Origin: Methanobrevibacter millerae
GTDB taxonomy: Archaea > Methanobacteriota > Methanobacteria > Methanobacteriales > Methanobacteriaceae
Assembly (NCBI RefSeq): GCF_900103415.1
Contig: NZ_FMXB01000004.1
Coordinates: forward strand, 120,110-184,109
Direction: 5' to 3'
DNA: 64,000 bases
Positions 9,784 to 18,481 of this stretch are shown here, piece by piece; the stretch's first letter is position 1; the number at the start of each line of letters is the position of its first letter. The position numbers were made by a program, and so were the translations under genes. Below the pieces are notes generated by a model. That model was given only the letters and a program-made list of their open reading frames with translations, was not told the origin of the DNA and did not search any database.

Positions 9784-10452
9784 CTAATCATACTTCTTGA
9801 CGGAATCTATGAGATGTTCCATGTCGTCAAAGAGCATGTCGACGTCCATTTCGACTTCCTTGTTTGAGCTGAGGTTGATAATAAGCTCGTTTGTCAAGTC
9901 GTCAATGTGGGCGATGATTGTCTTCATGTTACGGATTCTCTCTTCAAGCTCCCTGTCGATTCTCGGAGTCTTTTTCGTGGTCAGGTTAATGATGCTCATG
10001 GCGCTGTCAACCTGGGTATCGAAGACCTTTGTGCAGTTTTTAACCGAATCCATGAACTTGTCATAGGTAATCTGGGGAGGAGCGAAGGACTTTTCAATCA
10101 GGTTTTCGACAACCTTTTCCTTGGCGTCATATTCCGCCTTAAGTTCAGTGACCTGATTTTCATAATTCTTTAAAGGATGGGAATCGTCTACTTCAGGTGC
10201 CTTAGCCTCCTCTTTCGGCAGCGCGGACTTTTTGGCGTTCTGGCTTATGAGATAGCGAAGTCTTGTCTGCAAGCCTTCCTCACTTACAATGTTCAGCTTG
10301 ATTTCTTCCTTGATTTGGCTTTTGATACGCTCTCCGGTTTTCAAATCGATATTGTTTGCCCTTAAGATAGCCTTGTAGCCATCGCTTAAGGTAAATCCGC
10401 CGGTCAGTTCCTCCAGCTTTTCTTCTGCAGGTGATTTTTTAAAGATTCCCAT
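9784..10452 (-). CDS. Coiled-coil protein, probable TelA partner
   Basis: A 222-aa soluble protein with no membrane segment and no clear enzyme motif. Residues 1-75 are a mixed basic/acidic domain, ~95-125 a charged coiled coil, and 130-222 a helical region rich in Asp/Glu at the end. It lies between the bile salt hydrolase gene (36 bp upstream) and telA (76 bp downstream), on the same strand. In bacteria TelA genes are often next to XpaC-like proteins, and this gene sits in the matching position, but no XpaC motif can be claimed. Treat it as a conserved hypothetical with an inferred link to TelA. Confidence 0.65.
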   Translation of the reverse strand: MGIFKKSPAEEKLEELTGGFTLSDGYKAILRANNIDLKTGERIKSQIKEEIKLNIVSEEGLQTRLRYLISQNAKKSALPKEEAKAPEVDDSHPLKNYENQVTELKAEYDAKEKVVENLIEKSFAPPQITYDKFMDSVKNCTKVFDTQVDSAMSIINLTTKKTPRIDRELEERIRNMKTIIAHIDDLTNELIINLSSNKEVEMDVDMLFDDMEHLIDSVKKYD

Positions 10453-10488
10453 TTTATTAACACCAATAAATTCCTTTGTTTTTTATAA

Positions 10489-11466
10489 TTAATTAATGTA
10501 TGCAATTTGCTCTTCGGTTTCCAGTCTGTAATTAATTAGTTCGGCTGAATCCAAATCCTCACTCATCAGCTTTACGGCAGTTATCTGGCTGTTGGAGTAT
10601 GTCCTGTAGTATAAAACGGCCTTGTTTGTATTGTAGCATGACGTATAAATAGTATACTCGTACAAGTCAGGGTCGTTAATGAAGGTACAGCCGTTCTGCT
10701 GCTCGACTGAACCCAGGATATGGAAAAACTGGGATACACTTTCCTCTTCACCGTCTGATGAAAATGAATTTGCCCTTGTAAAGGCCACCTTTGCAAACCT
10801 TGAGGATGATGAGAGGTCTCCCGGAAGCCCGATGGCCCCCATTCCCCTTGAGTATTCATCCAAGTCGAAATCCTTTGAGAACGTGTTTTCGGGATTTCTG
10901 TTTGAAAGGCTTCTGTAATCGTTTAATGTAAATAATTGCTTGTCGAAGGGAGGATTGTTCGTTAAAACTCCGACAGGATTGTCATATACTTTAAGTCCGT
11001 CCTTTAGAGGCTCCACGACTATTGCTCCCGTATCGTCTGATATCATCCAGTGCAAAGGAGACAACGGAAGCTCCTCTGAAAAGTTGATATTCACCAGATT
11101 AATGTTTTCAAGGGCCTTTTTAACCTCGCTTACGTTTGAGTATGTGCCCAGTATATATGGAATGAATTCGAAAGGTGTGACATTAACCATACCTTCTTTT
11201 TCTTCAAGATAGACTGCATTTCCTTCGAAGTTCAGCCCGGCTATTGACAATCCTTTCTCGTTGCATGCGTCATAATATAGAGGGTATCCGTCGACGCCTG
11301 CCGCAACGCCAATAATAGCATAATGTGATTCGATATCGTCAATAAGCCTGTATTCGAATTTGTAATTTCTGGGAGTAATAGTTACCCTTTCGTTATAGGA
11401 AATTTCATAGTCAAAGTTTCGACCGAAATAATGGTCTTTAGTTATATAATTGCTTGCAGTACACAT
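10489..11466 (-). CDS. bsh: Bile salt hydrolase / choloylglycine hydrolase (Ntn hydrolase)
   Basis: A 325-aa enzyme of the choloylglycine hydrolase family, which cleaves the amide bond of glycine- or taurine-conjugated bile acids. The nucleophile Cys2 directly follows the initiator Met, as needed for activation by Met removal. Other expected residues are present: Arg16 and Asp19 (FGRNFDYE), Asn79 (AGLNF), Asn170-Asn171 (LTNNPPFD) and Arg223 (SSSSRFAKVAF). Length is normal and there is no signal peptide, so it should be cytoplasmic. An AGGTG site precedes ATG. The amidohydrolase gene ends 12 bp upstream. Penicillin V acylase is the main alternative. Such genes in gut Methanobrevibacter are thought to come from gut bacteria. 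Confidence 0.9.
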   Translation of the reverse strand: MCTASNYITKDHYFGRNFDYEISYNERVTITPRNYKFEYRLIDDIESHYAIIGVAAGVDGYPLYYDACNEKGLSIAGLNFEGNAVYLEEKEGMVNVTPFEFIPYILGTYSNVSEVKKALENINLVNINFSEELPLSPLHWMISDDTGAIVVEPLKDGLKVYDNPVGVLTNNPPFDKQLFTLNDYRSLSNRNPENTFSKDFDLDEYSRGMGAIGLPGDLSSSSRFAKVAFTRANSFSSDGEEESVSQFFHILGSVEQQNGCTFINDPDLYEYTIYTSCYNTNKAVLYYRTYSNSQITAVKLMSEDLDSAELINYRLETEEQIAYIN

Positions 11467-11478
11467 TTAAAACACCTT

Positions 11479-12276
11479 TTAGTCTATTTTAAGAAGCTTT
11501 GCCGCATTTTCATATAGAATCATTGATCTTTCCTCATCGGTTAAATCTATCTTGTTGAAATACTCCATTTCGCTTTCGGATTCCCACATCGGATAGTCCG
11601 TGCCCCACAGCACCTTATCGGCGCCGTATGCGTGAATCAGTTCCTTTGCCGTTTCGGGAGAAAGAGCATATAAGCTTGAGCTTAAATCAACGTAAAGATT
11701 TGGCGTTCCCGCAAGCTTGGAAGTGGCTTCCTCCCACATGCTCCATCCTGCAAAATGGGCTCCGATAACGGTCATGTCCGGAAACTTATCCAAAAAGGGT
11801 TTTAACTGTTCGGGATTTGAATAGCTGTATCTGAAATCTCCGCAGTGAATCAGAACCGGAATATCAGCATCGTTTATCGCTTCACCTATCCTGAATGCGC
11901 GCTCCTCATTTAAGGCGAATAGCTGGAAATCCGGATGAAGCTTGACGCCCTTAAGGCCCAATTCCAGAAGATAATCAACATCGCCTGGAATGTCCTCGCT
12001 GTCGGGGTGGAGGGTTCCGAATCCAGTGAATATGTCCGGATGACTTTTGACTTCGCCGCTTATGAATTCGTTTATGGATCTTACCTGTTTCGGCGTCGTT
12101 GCAACGGAATGAACCAGATAATGAACAACTCCGACTCTGTTTCCGTCTTCAAGTAAACCGTCAATCTTTCCGTTCAATGACATATCCAAATCATAAAAAT
12201 CCCTTATTCCCATAACAGCCTTTGAAGCTATCTTTTCTGGATAAATATGACAATGAGCATTAATCACTTTCTGCAT
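11479..12276 (-). CDS. Amidohydrolase-2 family metal-dependent hydrolase
   Basis: A TIM-barrel hydrolase of about 265 aa. It has an N-terminal metal motif NAHCHIYP, Lys-containing GVKLHPDFQ, LIHCGDF, IGAHFAGW and the C-terminal WGTDYPMW Asp. These are the five metal/catalytic blocks of the amidohydrolase-2 (PF04909) group. The longer frame opens at 12321, but the start at 12276 (MQKVINAHCH) is chosen because AGGTGG lies ~9 nt upstream and the family begins just before the HxH motif. The bsh gene follows after 12 bp, so they are probably co-transcribed. The substrate is unknown; decarboxylases and lactonases also belong to this family. Confidence 0.82.
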   Translation of the reverse strand: MQKVINAHCHIYPEKIASKAVMGIRDFYDLDMSLNGKIDGLLEDGNRVGVVHYLVHSVATTPKQVRSINEFISGEVKSHPDIFTGFGTLHPDSEDIPGDVDYLLELGLKGVKLHPDFQLFALNEERAFRIGEAINDADIPVLIHCGDFRYSYSNPEQLKPFLDKFPDMTVIGAHFAGWSMWEEATSKLAGTPNLYVDLSSSLYALSPETAKELIHAYGADKVLWGTDYPMWESESEMEYFNKIDLTDEERSMILYENAAKLLKID

Positions 12277-12406
12277 AAAATTTAACCACCTGAATATAAT
12301 AATATGATATTTGAATTTCATATCTAAAATAGTTTATTTTTGAAAAAAATATGAAATAACAAAAACTGATTCTGTTCAAATTGAGAAATAGAGGAAAATA
12401 TCAAAA

Positions 12407-13309
12407 TCAGTCATCCTTCTTATCATTGCACTGGTCTTCATCAAATGGACAGGGTTTTACCGAAACATATCTGATTTCAGGTATCTGTAAAATGTTCTGC
12501 TCGACCTGGGATGTGACTTTATGGGCTTCCTGAACTGTTAGATTGGCATCCACCTTAACATGCAAATGAACAATCAAATATGATGCAAAATTATCTATCA
12601 GAATATTATGTGCATCACTTGCATTGGGAGTTTTGTTGGCTTTACGCCTAATCTTTGCAGTCAAATTATCATGATCCGGAACAAAACCCATAATATGGAG
12701 AACATTTTCTTTACCGATTTCATATGCAGTTTTTAAGATTAAAATCCCTATAACAAAACCAATGATTGGATCAAGCATTGGAAATCCCATTTTTGCTACA
12801 GCAACACTGATTAAAATGGCTATTGATGTATATATGTCTGTTCGCTGATGCTGACCGTCCGCTTCAATAGCCGGACTGTTGATTTCCCTTCCGATTTTAA
12901 TGATATATCTGCTGATAACAAAGTTTAAAACTATGCCCAAAGCAGCCATTATCACCACATAATTATCAGGGGCGACAATGCTGCTTGGATTCTCCAGTTT
13001 ATGGTGTGCGCCGTCCATAATTTCGAAGCTGATGAAAGTTAGGAAAATCACGATTACAAGTCCCGCTAACGCTTCAGCACGGCCGTAACCTTCAGGAAAT
13101 CTTTCATCTGCAGGCCTTTGACTTAGTTTAAACCCGATATATGCAACGATGGATGTTACAATATCGGTAAACGTATGCATTCCCTCAGCAACTAACGCAT
13201 AGCTTCCACCTAACAATCCAACAACAATATTTAAAACAGTCAGCAAACAATTTGAACCTATCGCAATCATTGATGCTTTTTTTCCTGTTTTACTACGATC
13301 CTGTTCCAC
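12407..13309 (-). CDS. Cation diffusion facilitator (CDF) metal transporter
   Basis: A 300-aa CDF protein that exports divalent metals (Zn, Fe, Mn or Co) by proton antiport. It has six membrane segments between residues 14 and 205. Metal site A residues are in HTFTDIVTS (TM2) and EADGQHQRTDIYTS (TM5); the latter HxxxD pattern is typical of FieF-like transporters. The cytoplasmic domain carries HLHVKVD. The start is GTG at 13309 with GGGGAT about 7 nt upstream. The C-terminal tail CPFDEDQCNDKKDD is Cys/Asp-rich and may bind metal. Monocistronic. Confidence 0.88.
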   Translation of the reverse strand: MEQDRSKTGKKASMIAIGSNCLLTVLNIVVGLLGGSYALVAEGMHTFTDIVTSIVAYIGFKLSQRPADERFPEGYGRAEALAGLVIVIFLTFISFEIMDGAHHKLENPSSIVAPDNYVVIMAALGIVLNFVISRYIIKIGREINSPAIEADGQHQRTDIYTSIAILISVAVAKMGFPMLDPIIGFVIGILILKTAYEIGKENVLHIMGFVPDHDNLTAKIRRKANKTPNASDAHNILIDNFASYLIVHLHVKVDANLTVQEAHKVTSQVEQNILQIPEIRYVSVKPCPFDEDQCNDKKDD

Positions 13310-13472
13310 TTAAAAATCCCCAAAAAATATTAAACCCATGAATGTTCAGTAATGTTTCCATGGTATACAAAAAATTATTCATTCTTTAAATATAAATATA
13401 ATTTTCATCATTAATATAGTTTAGAAAATAAAAAAAGAAATAATTAATGGATATTATGAAATACCCATTTTA

Positions 13473-14864
13473 TCAGTTTGGCCTTCCCGTGTTGAACTCG
13501 TCCTTGGATTTGATTCCGACCAGGGAAGCGAATATTGACAGTATGCAGGCGCACATTGATATGGTGCAGATTGTCTGTGAAGCCTGAACGATTAAATCGG
13601 CGTACTGGGTTGATAAAGGCAGGCTGCCCATTACCAGAGCGAATATTAATGTCAAAAGTCCGAGGCTCATTGTCTGGCCGATTGTCCTCATGGTTGCCTG
13701 TGAAGCTGAAGCCGTAGGGGCGTCCTTCGGCGGAACGGAACTCATGATTGCGTTCATGTTCGGACTTGAGAAAAGCCCCATTCCGATACCCTGCAAAATC
13801 ATTGCCAAAACGACCAGATACAAAGGCATGTCCTTGTCAAGGAAGGTCAATATTAAAAGTGCAACGGTAGCTATTGCCATGCCCGCTGCAGCCAGCTTCT
13901 GCGGATGGATTCTGTCTGAAAGCTTTCCTGTGTTCGGAGCAAGAATCGCCATGATGATAGGCGTTACAATCAGTATCATTCCCGCCATCTGGGCGTTCCA
14001 GCCTCTCACGTACTGGAAGTGATAATTGAGGATTGTCGTAACCACCATAATTGCCAGATAGCTGCACAGTGCCGCAATGTTTGAAGAAGTGAATTTCGTG
14101 TTTTTAAAGAGCTTCATGTTGAATACCGGCGAGGTCTGCCTGAGCTCCCATGCGGCAAAGACTACAAGAAGGACAATGCCTGAAAGGGTCAGTATCCATC
14201 CCATCGGGTTTATGAGGTTTGTGAATCCGTAGATGAAGAGCAGTATTCCTATGGAATAAATGACTGAACCGATCTTATCGATGGAGTCATGCTCATAGGT
14301 TTTCCAGTCCTGAGGTATCTTTACAATCATTATGATGATACACAGTACAAGGAACGGTATTACAACTGCAAATATTGATCTCCAGCCGAAATTGTAAACC
14401 AGAAATCCGCAGATAACCGGAGAAAGGGAAGTTGCAAGATAAACGCCCGTTACGGTAAAGCCCAAGGCCTTTCCCCTGCTTTGAGGCTTGACTGCAGATA
14501 CTACCATGGCCATTGCGGCAACGTTAACGAAAGCCACGCTGGCGCCCTGAATTATCCTGAAAAGCATGAATGATTCTGTTGAAAAGGACAGTGCCGCACC
14601 TACAGAACCGATTAAAAAGACTACCACTCCGATAAGCAGGGATTTCTTAACCCCGAACTTGCCTGAAATCTGCCCGGCAGGAACCGTGAATACGGCCATT
14701 ACCAGGAAAAATATTGTTGGAATCCAGTTTTGAATAACGTTGTTCATGGCAAAGTCGTTAGCTATTGCCGGGACTCCAATGATAATACCATTTGACAGGA
14801 ACACTCCAAAAAATGAAGTCAGAAATGATATTAAAATCACATAAGTTTCATATTCTATTTTCAA
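13473..14864 (-). CDS. MFS drug exporter, DHA2/EmrB-QacA type (second of tandem pair)
   Basis: A 463-aa major facilitator with about 14 hydrophobic segments. It has the DHA motif A variant GQISGKFGVKKSLL between TM2 and TM3, and motif C-like GFTVTGVYLATSLSPVICGFL in TM5. It is a close paralogue of the upstream gene; many stretches are identical in protein and DNA. Its start is an unusual TTG at 14864, supported by a strong GAGGGTGA site 5 nt upstream; no closer ATG fits the family N-terminus. It is 28 bp downstream of its paralogue and lies in the MarR operon, so it is probably induced by a toxic ligand. Substrate unknown. Confidence 0.88.
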   Translation of the reverse strand: MKIEYETYVILISFLTSFFGVFLSNGIIIGVPAIANDFAMNNVIQNWIPTIFFLVMAVFTVPAGQISGKFGVKKSLLIGVVVFLIGSVGAALSFSTESFMLFRIIQGASVAFVNVAAMAMVVSAVKPQSRGKALGFTVTGVYLATSLSPVICGFLVYNFGWRSIFAVVIPFLVLCIIIMIVKIPQDWKTYEHDSIDKIGSVIYSIGILLFIYGFTNLINPMGWILTLSGIVLLVVFAAWELRQTSPVFNMKLFKNTKFTSSNIAALCSYLAIMVVTTILNYHFQYVRGWNAQMAGMILIVTPIIMAILAPNTGKLSDRIHPQKLAAAGMAIATVALLILTFLDKDMPLYLVVLAMILQGIGMGLFSSPNMNAIMSSVPPKDAPTASASQATMRTIGQTMSLGLLTLIFALVMGSLPLSTQYADLIVQASQTICTISMCACILSIFASLVGIKSKDEFNTGRPN

Positions 14865-14892
14865 TTATTTCACCCTCTTTTTTTATAATAAA

Positions 14893-16272
14893 TTATGTAT
14901 TAAACTGATCTTTTGATTTGATTCCGACCAATGACGCGAAAACCGCTATTATACAGATTGCCGTACAGATAATGCAGACTATCTGTGAGCTTTGAACGAT
15001 TAAACCCGCATATTCGCCTGATAATTTTAGGCTTCCCATAATCCATGCGAATACCAGTGTCAAAAGGCCCAGGCTCATTGTCTGGCCGATTGTCCTCATG
15101 GCTGACTGTGCCGCAGAGGCGTTCGGAGTCTCGTTTGGAGGAACGGAACTCATTATTGCGTTCGTATTCGGACTGGTGAAAAGTCCCATGCCTATTCCCT
15201 GCAGAACCATGGCTATCACTATAAGGTAAAGCGGAGTGTTCGCATCGAGAAATACCAGTATCACAAGCGTTACTGTAGCTATGCTCATTCCTACGGCCGC
15301 CAGTTTCTGCGGATGGATTTTATCTGACAGCCTGCCTGATACAGGAGCCATAAACGCCATAATGATAGGCGTTACAATCAGTATCAATCCTGCCATCTGG
15401 GCGTTCCAGCCTCTTACGTACTGGAAATGATAATTCAGGATGGTTGTAATCGCCGCTACCGCAAGATAACTGCATAAAGCCGCAACATTTGATGAAGTGA
15501 ACTTCATATTCCTGAAAAGCCCCATATTGAATGCCGGAGTGTCCACTCTGGTTTCATAATATGCAAAAACGATTAAAAGCATGAATCCGATTACCGTGCA
15601 CATTATTCCCGTAGTGTTCATTAGGCTTGTAAATCCGTAAATGAACAATAATATGCCTATGCCGTATATGAGATAGCCGATTGAGTCGATTTTGTCGTTT
15701 TCATAGGTTTTCCAGTCCCCGGGGATTTTTAAAATCATGAGCGCTATACAAAGGACGAAAAACGGAACTACAAAGTAAAACATTGCCCTCCAGCCGAAAT
15801 TATAAACCAGAAATCCACAGATTACCGGAGACAAGGAACCTGCCAGGTAAACTCCGGTTACAGTAAAGCCCAAAGCCTGTCCTCTTTTTTCAGGTCGGAT
15901 TGCCTGGACTACCATTGCCATGGATGCAACATTTGAAAAGGCTCCACCTATTCCCTGAATAACCCTGAAAAATAAGAAGGATTCTGTTGAAAAGGACAGG
16001 CATGCGCCTATTGAAGCCAGAAGAAAAACCACAACACCGGCTATAAGTGATTTCTTTACGCCGAACTTGCCTGAAATCTGTCCTGCCGGAAGCGTGAAAA
16101 CTGCTACAACGAGAAGTGCAATGGTAATAATCCAATTCTGAACCACATTGTTCATTCCAAACTCGCTTGCAATGGACGGAACCCCTATGACTATTCCCGC
16201 AGCCAGAAAGACTGCAAAAAATGACGTTAAAAATGATACGAGAACAACAGACATTTCAGAATCGAATTTCAT
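14893..16272 (-). CDS. MFS drug exporter, DHA2/EmrB-QacA type (first of tandem pair)
   Basis: A 459-aa, ~14-TM proton-driven exporter with the same motif set as its neighbour: GQISGKFGVKKSLI after TM2, and GFTVTGVYLAGSLSPVICG in TM5. The pair probably arose by tandem duplication. The start ATG lies 2 bp after the MarR stop codon, with GGGTGA inside the end of the marR gene, so translation is coupled. Two copies may differ in substrate or raise dosage; the sequence does not say which. Confidence 0.9.
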   Translation of the reverse strand: MKFDSEMSVVLVSFLTSFFAVFLAAGIVIGVPSIASEFGMNNVVQNWIITIALLVVAVFTLPAGQISGKFGVKKSLIAGVVVFLLASIGACLSFSTESFLFFRVIQGIGGAFSNVASMAMVVQAIRPEKRGQALGFTVTGVYLAGSLSPVICGFLVYNFGWRAMFYFVVPFFVLCIALMILKIPGDWKTYENDKIDSIGYLIYGIGILLFIYGFTSLMNTTGIMCTVIGFMLLIVFAYYETRVDTPAFNMGLFRNMKFTSSNVAALCSYLAVAAITTILNYHFQYVRGWNAQMAGLILIVTPIIMAFMAPVSGRLSDKIHPQKLAAVGMSIATVTLVILVFLDANTPLYLIVIAMVLQGIGMGLFTSPNTNAIMSSVPPNETPNASAAQSAMRTIGQTMSLGLLTLVFAWIMGSLKLSGEYAGLIVQSSQIVCIICTAICIIAVFASLVGIKSKDQFNT

Positions 16273-16274
16273 AG

Positions 16275-16721
16275 CTAGTCACCCGCCACTTTCATGCCTT
16301 TAACGGCAATTTCCTTTAATCTTTCAACGAATTCCTCATCGTCATCCGTCAGGCCCACTTCTCTCTCCCACTCTCTGGAAATTTTCCTGAATTGGGGGAT
16401 TAGCTTATTGGCCTTATCAGTGGTGTTCAGCATGTACTTGCGTCTGTTTTTGGGATTGATTTCCCTTTTTATGTATCCGTCATCTTCAAATTTCTTGAGG
16501 ATTTTGGCTATGTTTCCCTTGCTTTGGCAGAACATATTGACCAGATCCTCCTGTGAACAGTCCGGATTGTCATAAACGAACATCAGATATCGTACGTTAT
16601 GGCCGAAATCATAACCCCTGATTTTGGATTTCATGTATTTTTGCTGATTAAGAGAAATATTATGTATCCAAGCTATAACAGGAGAATTTTCCTTTATCGC
16701 CTGAAAATATTCATCACTCAT
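16275..16721 (-). CDS. MarR family transcriptional regulator
   Basis: A winged-helix MarR regulator. The start at 16721 (MSDEYFQAIKEN) is chosen because GGTGA lies 7 nt upstream and gives the usual 148 aa; the frame opens further up at 16829 without a good ribosome site. The recognition region is CSQEDLVNMFCQSKGNIAKILKKF, followed by the wing DDGYIKREINPKNRRKYML. Tandem dyads between its TATA box and start suggest autoregulation together with the two MFS exporters downstream. Two Cys residues near the DNA-binding helices could sense oxidants, which is speculative. Confidence 0.88.
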   Translation of the reverse strand: MSDEYFQAIKENSPVIAWIHNISLNQQKYMKSKIRGYDFGHNVRYLMFVYDNPDCSQEDLVNMFCQSKGNIAKILKKFEDDGYIKREINPKNRRKYMLNTTDKANKLIPQFRKISREWEREVGLTDDDEEFVERLKEIAVKGMKVAGD

Positions 16722-16763
16722 AATTTTCACCAATTGATTATTTGAATTTTGATTCATATAAAT

Positions 16764-16792
16764 GTTTCTTTTGAAACTGTTTATTATGAAAC
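16764..16792 (-). promoter_or_regulatory. Doubled operator for the MarR-MFS operon
   Basis: Two copies of a 14-bp dyad, GTTTC-N4-GAAAC (16764-16777) and GTTTA-N4-GAAAC (16779-16792), start 15 bp apart. They lie just downstream of a TATA box (minus strand TTTATATA, 16796-16803) and cover the expected start of transcription at about 16774. The position and symmetry fit binding of two MarR dimers that block transcription of marR and the exporters. Confidence 0.6.
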
Positions 16793-16795
16793 ACA

Positions 16796-16803
16796 TATAT
16801 AAA
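16796..16803 (-). promoter_or_regulatory. TATA box of the MarR-MFS operon
   Basis: The minus strand reads TTTATATA, about 75 bp before the marR ATG, in the position and form expected of an archaeal TATA element. The first operator dyad lies at the predicted initiation site ~25 bp downstream. Confidence 0.5.
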
Positions 16804-16894
16804 GGATGTAAAAAATCACACAGTCGCACTTCAAAAATTTTTAAGTGAAATGTCAGACAAACATAATATTGAAAAATAATATGAGGTTGATAAA

Positions 16895-17743
16895 ATGAAT
16901 AAATTTAACAGAAAAATTTTTCATAATCAAGATATCAAGTATAAAATCTGTTTAATCAACCATGTGCAATACATTTTCGATTTGGAAGGAATCGAAGAAA
17001 AGGTAGTCCATATAATTCCGACAGAATTCATTGACAAAGACCACTCCAACAAAAGATTGGATTTTGCAGTGGAATGCGAAAACGGAAACATTTATGATAT
17101 TGAATGTGAAACCTCCTCAGTAAATGATAAAACAGCAGATAAAACATGGGATTATGCTAAAAACCTCCACTGCAGATACGATAACAAAATCTACAGCCTA
17201 ATTATCGCATTGGCTGAGAAAAATGACATTCCAATAAAGAAAATCGGTACAACAACACATAAGCCTCTCTTATTGGAAATGAAAAAATATGACGGAGACG
17301 AATATTTAAATATCATTAAAAAGAAATTCGATAGTAACGATGAATTAACCGCCCATGACTGTGCAATTATCGAAACCCTACCTGATATGAGAAATTCTAA
17401 ACAAGCAGACATTATTGTTGAAGAATTATGTCACATCATCAAATATGGAGAAATCAGCATTGACAATAGAACGAAATTACAAGCCACCATGGAGTTAAAC
17501 ATTGACTACTATGTCAATAATCGTGAAAAAAAAGATGAACTAATGGAGATGATTGATGTGGAAACTTCTCAAGACTCAGAATACTTCAAATGGCAAGAAA
17601 CATACGGAAATCATATGAAAAAAATCGGAAAAAAAATCGAAAAAAAAGAAATTATAACTAAACTCTTAAGAACCATGAGTCCCGAAGAAATCGGGAAAAA
17701 ATTAGACATGGATTCATCAGAGGTTGAGAAAATAGCAAGATAA
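16895..17743 (+). CDS. Putative PD-(D/E)XK nuclease / Rpn-like protein
   Basis: A 282-aa protein. Residues ~40-75 contain RLDFAVECENGNIYDIECET, which resembles the Asp...Glu-x-Glu core of PD-(D/E)XK nucleases of the Rpn / transposase-associated group. Rpn proteins normally have ExQ here, so activity is uncertain. The C-terminus is helical and Lys-rich and ends in a short HTH-like unit, LRTMSPEEIGKKLDMDSSEVEKIAR. The start has GAGGTTGAT upstream. A degraded copy of the last ~170 bp follows directly, a sign of past recombination. It might be a recombination-promoting nuclease or part of a defence system. Confidence 0.5.
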   Translation: MNKFNRKIFHNQDIKYKICLINHVQYIFDLEGIEEKVVHIIPTEFIDKDHSNKRLDFAVECENGNIYDIECETSSVNDKTADKTWDYAKNLHCRYDNKIYSLIIALAEKNDIPIKKIGTTTHKPLLLEMKKYDGDEYLNIIKKKFDSNDELTAHDCAIIETLPDMRNSKQADIIVEELCHIIKYGEISIDNRTKLQATMELNIDYYVNNREKKDELMEMIDVETSQDSEYFKWQETYGNHMKKIGKKIEKKEIITKLLRTMSPEEIGKKLDMDSSEVEKIAR

Positions 17744-17790
17744 TTGCTATTTTCTTCAAACTATAACATAAATTGATAAATATGAAAAAT

Positions 17791-17955
17791 CAAGACTCAT
17801 AATACTTCAAATGGCAAGAAGAGTATGGAAATTACATGAAAAAAATAGGAGAAAAAATAATTTTAAAAAAAATCTTAAAAACCATGAGCCCCGAAGAAAT
17901 CGCAGAAAAAACCGACATATCTCTATCAGAAATCAAAAAAATTACTGAATATTAA
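17791..17955 (+). pseudogene. Degenerate duplicate of the 3' end of the Rpn-like gene
   Basis: The sequence from 17791 repeats the intact gene from 17570 onward (CAAGACTCA-AATACTTCAAATGGCAAGAA, and later ACCATGAG.CCCGAAGAAATCG). In the copy the GAA codon after the Ser codon has become TAA, and internal codons are deleted. It still reads in frame to a TAA at 17953-17955 and encodes a diverged end, TMSPEEIAEKTDISLSEIKK. It has no start or N-terminal part, so it is a remnant from partial tandem duplication or cassette-like exchange of 3' ends. Confidence 0.75.
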
Positions 17956-17959
17956 CAAA

Positions 17960-18481
17960 TTACACCAAAAAGTGCACTTTACTTTTATCCATATCATCTA
18001 AAGTATGGGCTTCAACTTCACCATCAGGAATTCCCAAAGCCAAAATGCCGACAATACGGAAATAATCATCAATTTTAACAATGTCACGAACCAGTTTCTC
18101 TGAATCCTCGCCATCAGCAGATTTTCGCATGTGAATCTGAATCCAGCAGCTTCCAACGCCGATATCGGTTGCCATCAAATGCATGAAAGACAATGCGATT
18201 GATGAGTCTTCAATCCATGTGTCAGCCTGCAATGTATTGGCTATAACGACGATTGCCTTATTTGCGCCAGCTAAAAACTGTGAACCGTGAGCTTTTACTT
18301 CAGACAATTCCTTTAATGTATCCTTATTGGAAACAACGAGAAAATTGCACGGTTTTCTGTTCATGCTTGTTGGAGCCAATAGACCAGCTTCCAGAATCTT
18401 ATTGAGCTGCTCTTTTGTAACGTCGTCATCAGTGTAATTGCGAACACTTCTTCTTTTTAATAAAACCTCTTCAAAATCCAT
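17960..18481 (-). CDS. Nitroreductase family protein
   Basis: A 173-aa FMN-dependent nitroreductase-like protein. The N-terminal RRSVRNYTDDDV phosphate-binding motif, LEAGLLAPTSMNRKPCNFLVV and the C-terminal GILALGIPDG are family hallmarks. It would reduce nitro compounds, quinones or flavins with NAD(P)H, or F420H2 in methanogens; the donor cannot be told from sequence. Its ATG directly follows the stop codon of the dtd gene, so the two form an operon. Confidence 0.88.
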   Translation of the reverse strand: MDFEEVLLKRRSVRNYTDDDVTKEQLNKILEAGLLAPTSMNRKPCNFLVVSNKDTLKELSEVKAHGSQFLAGANKAIVVIANTLQADTWIEDSSIALSFMHLMATDIGVGSCWIQIHMRKSADGEDSEKLVRDIVKIDDYFRIVGILALGIPDGEVEAHTLDDMDKSKVHFLV

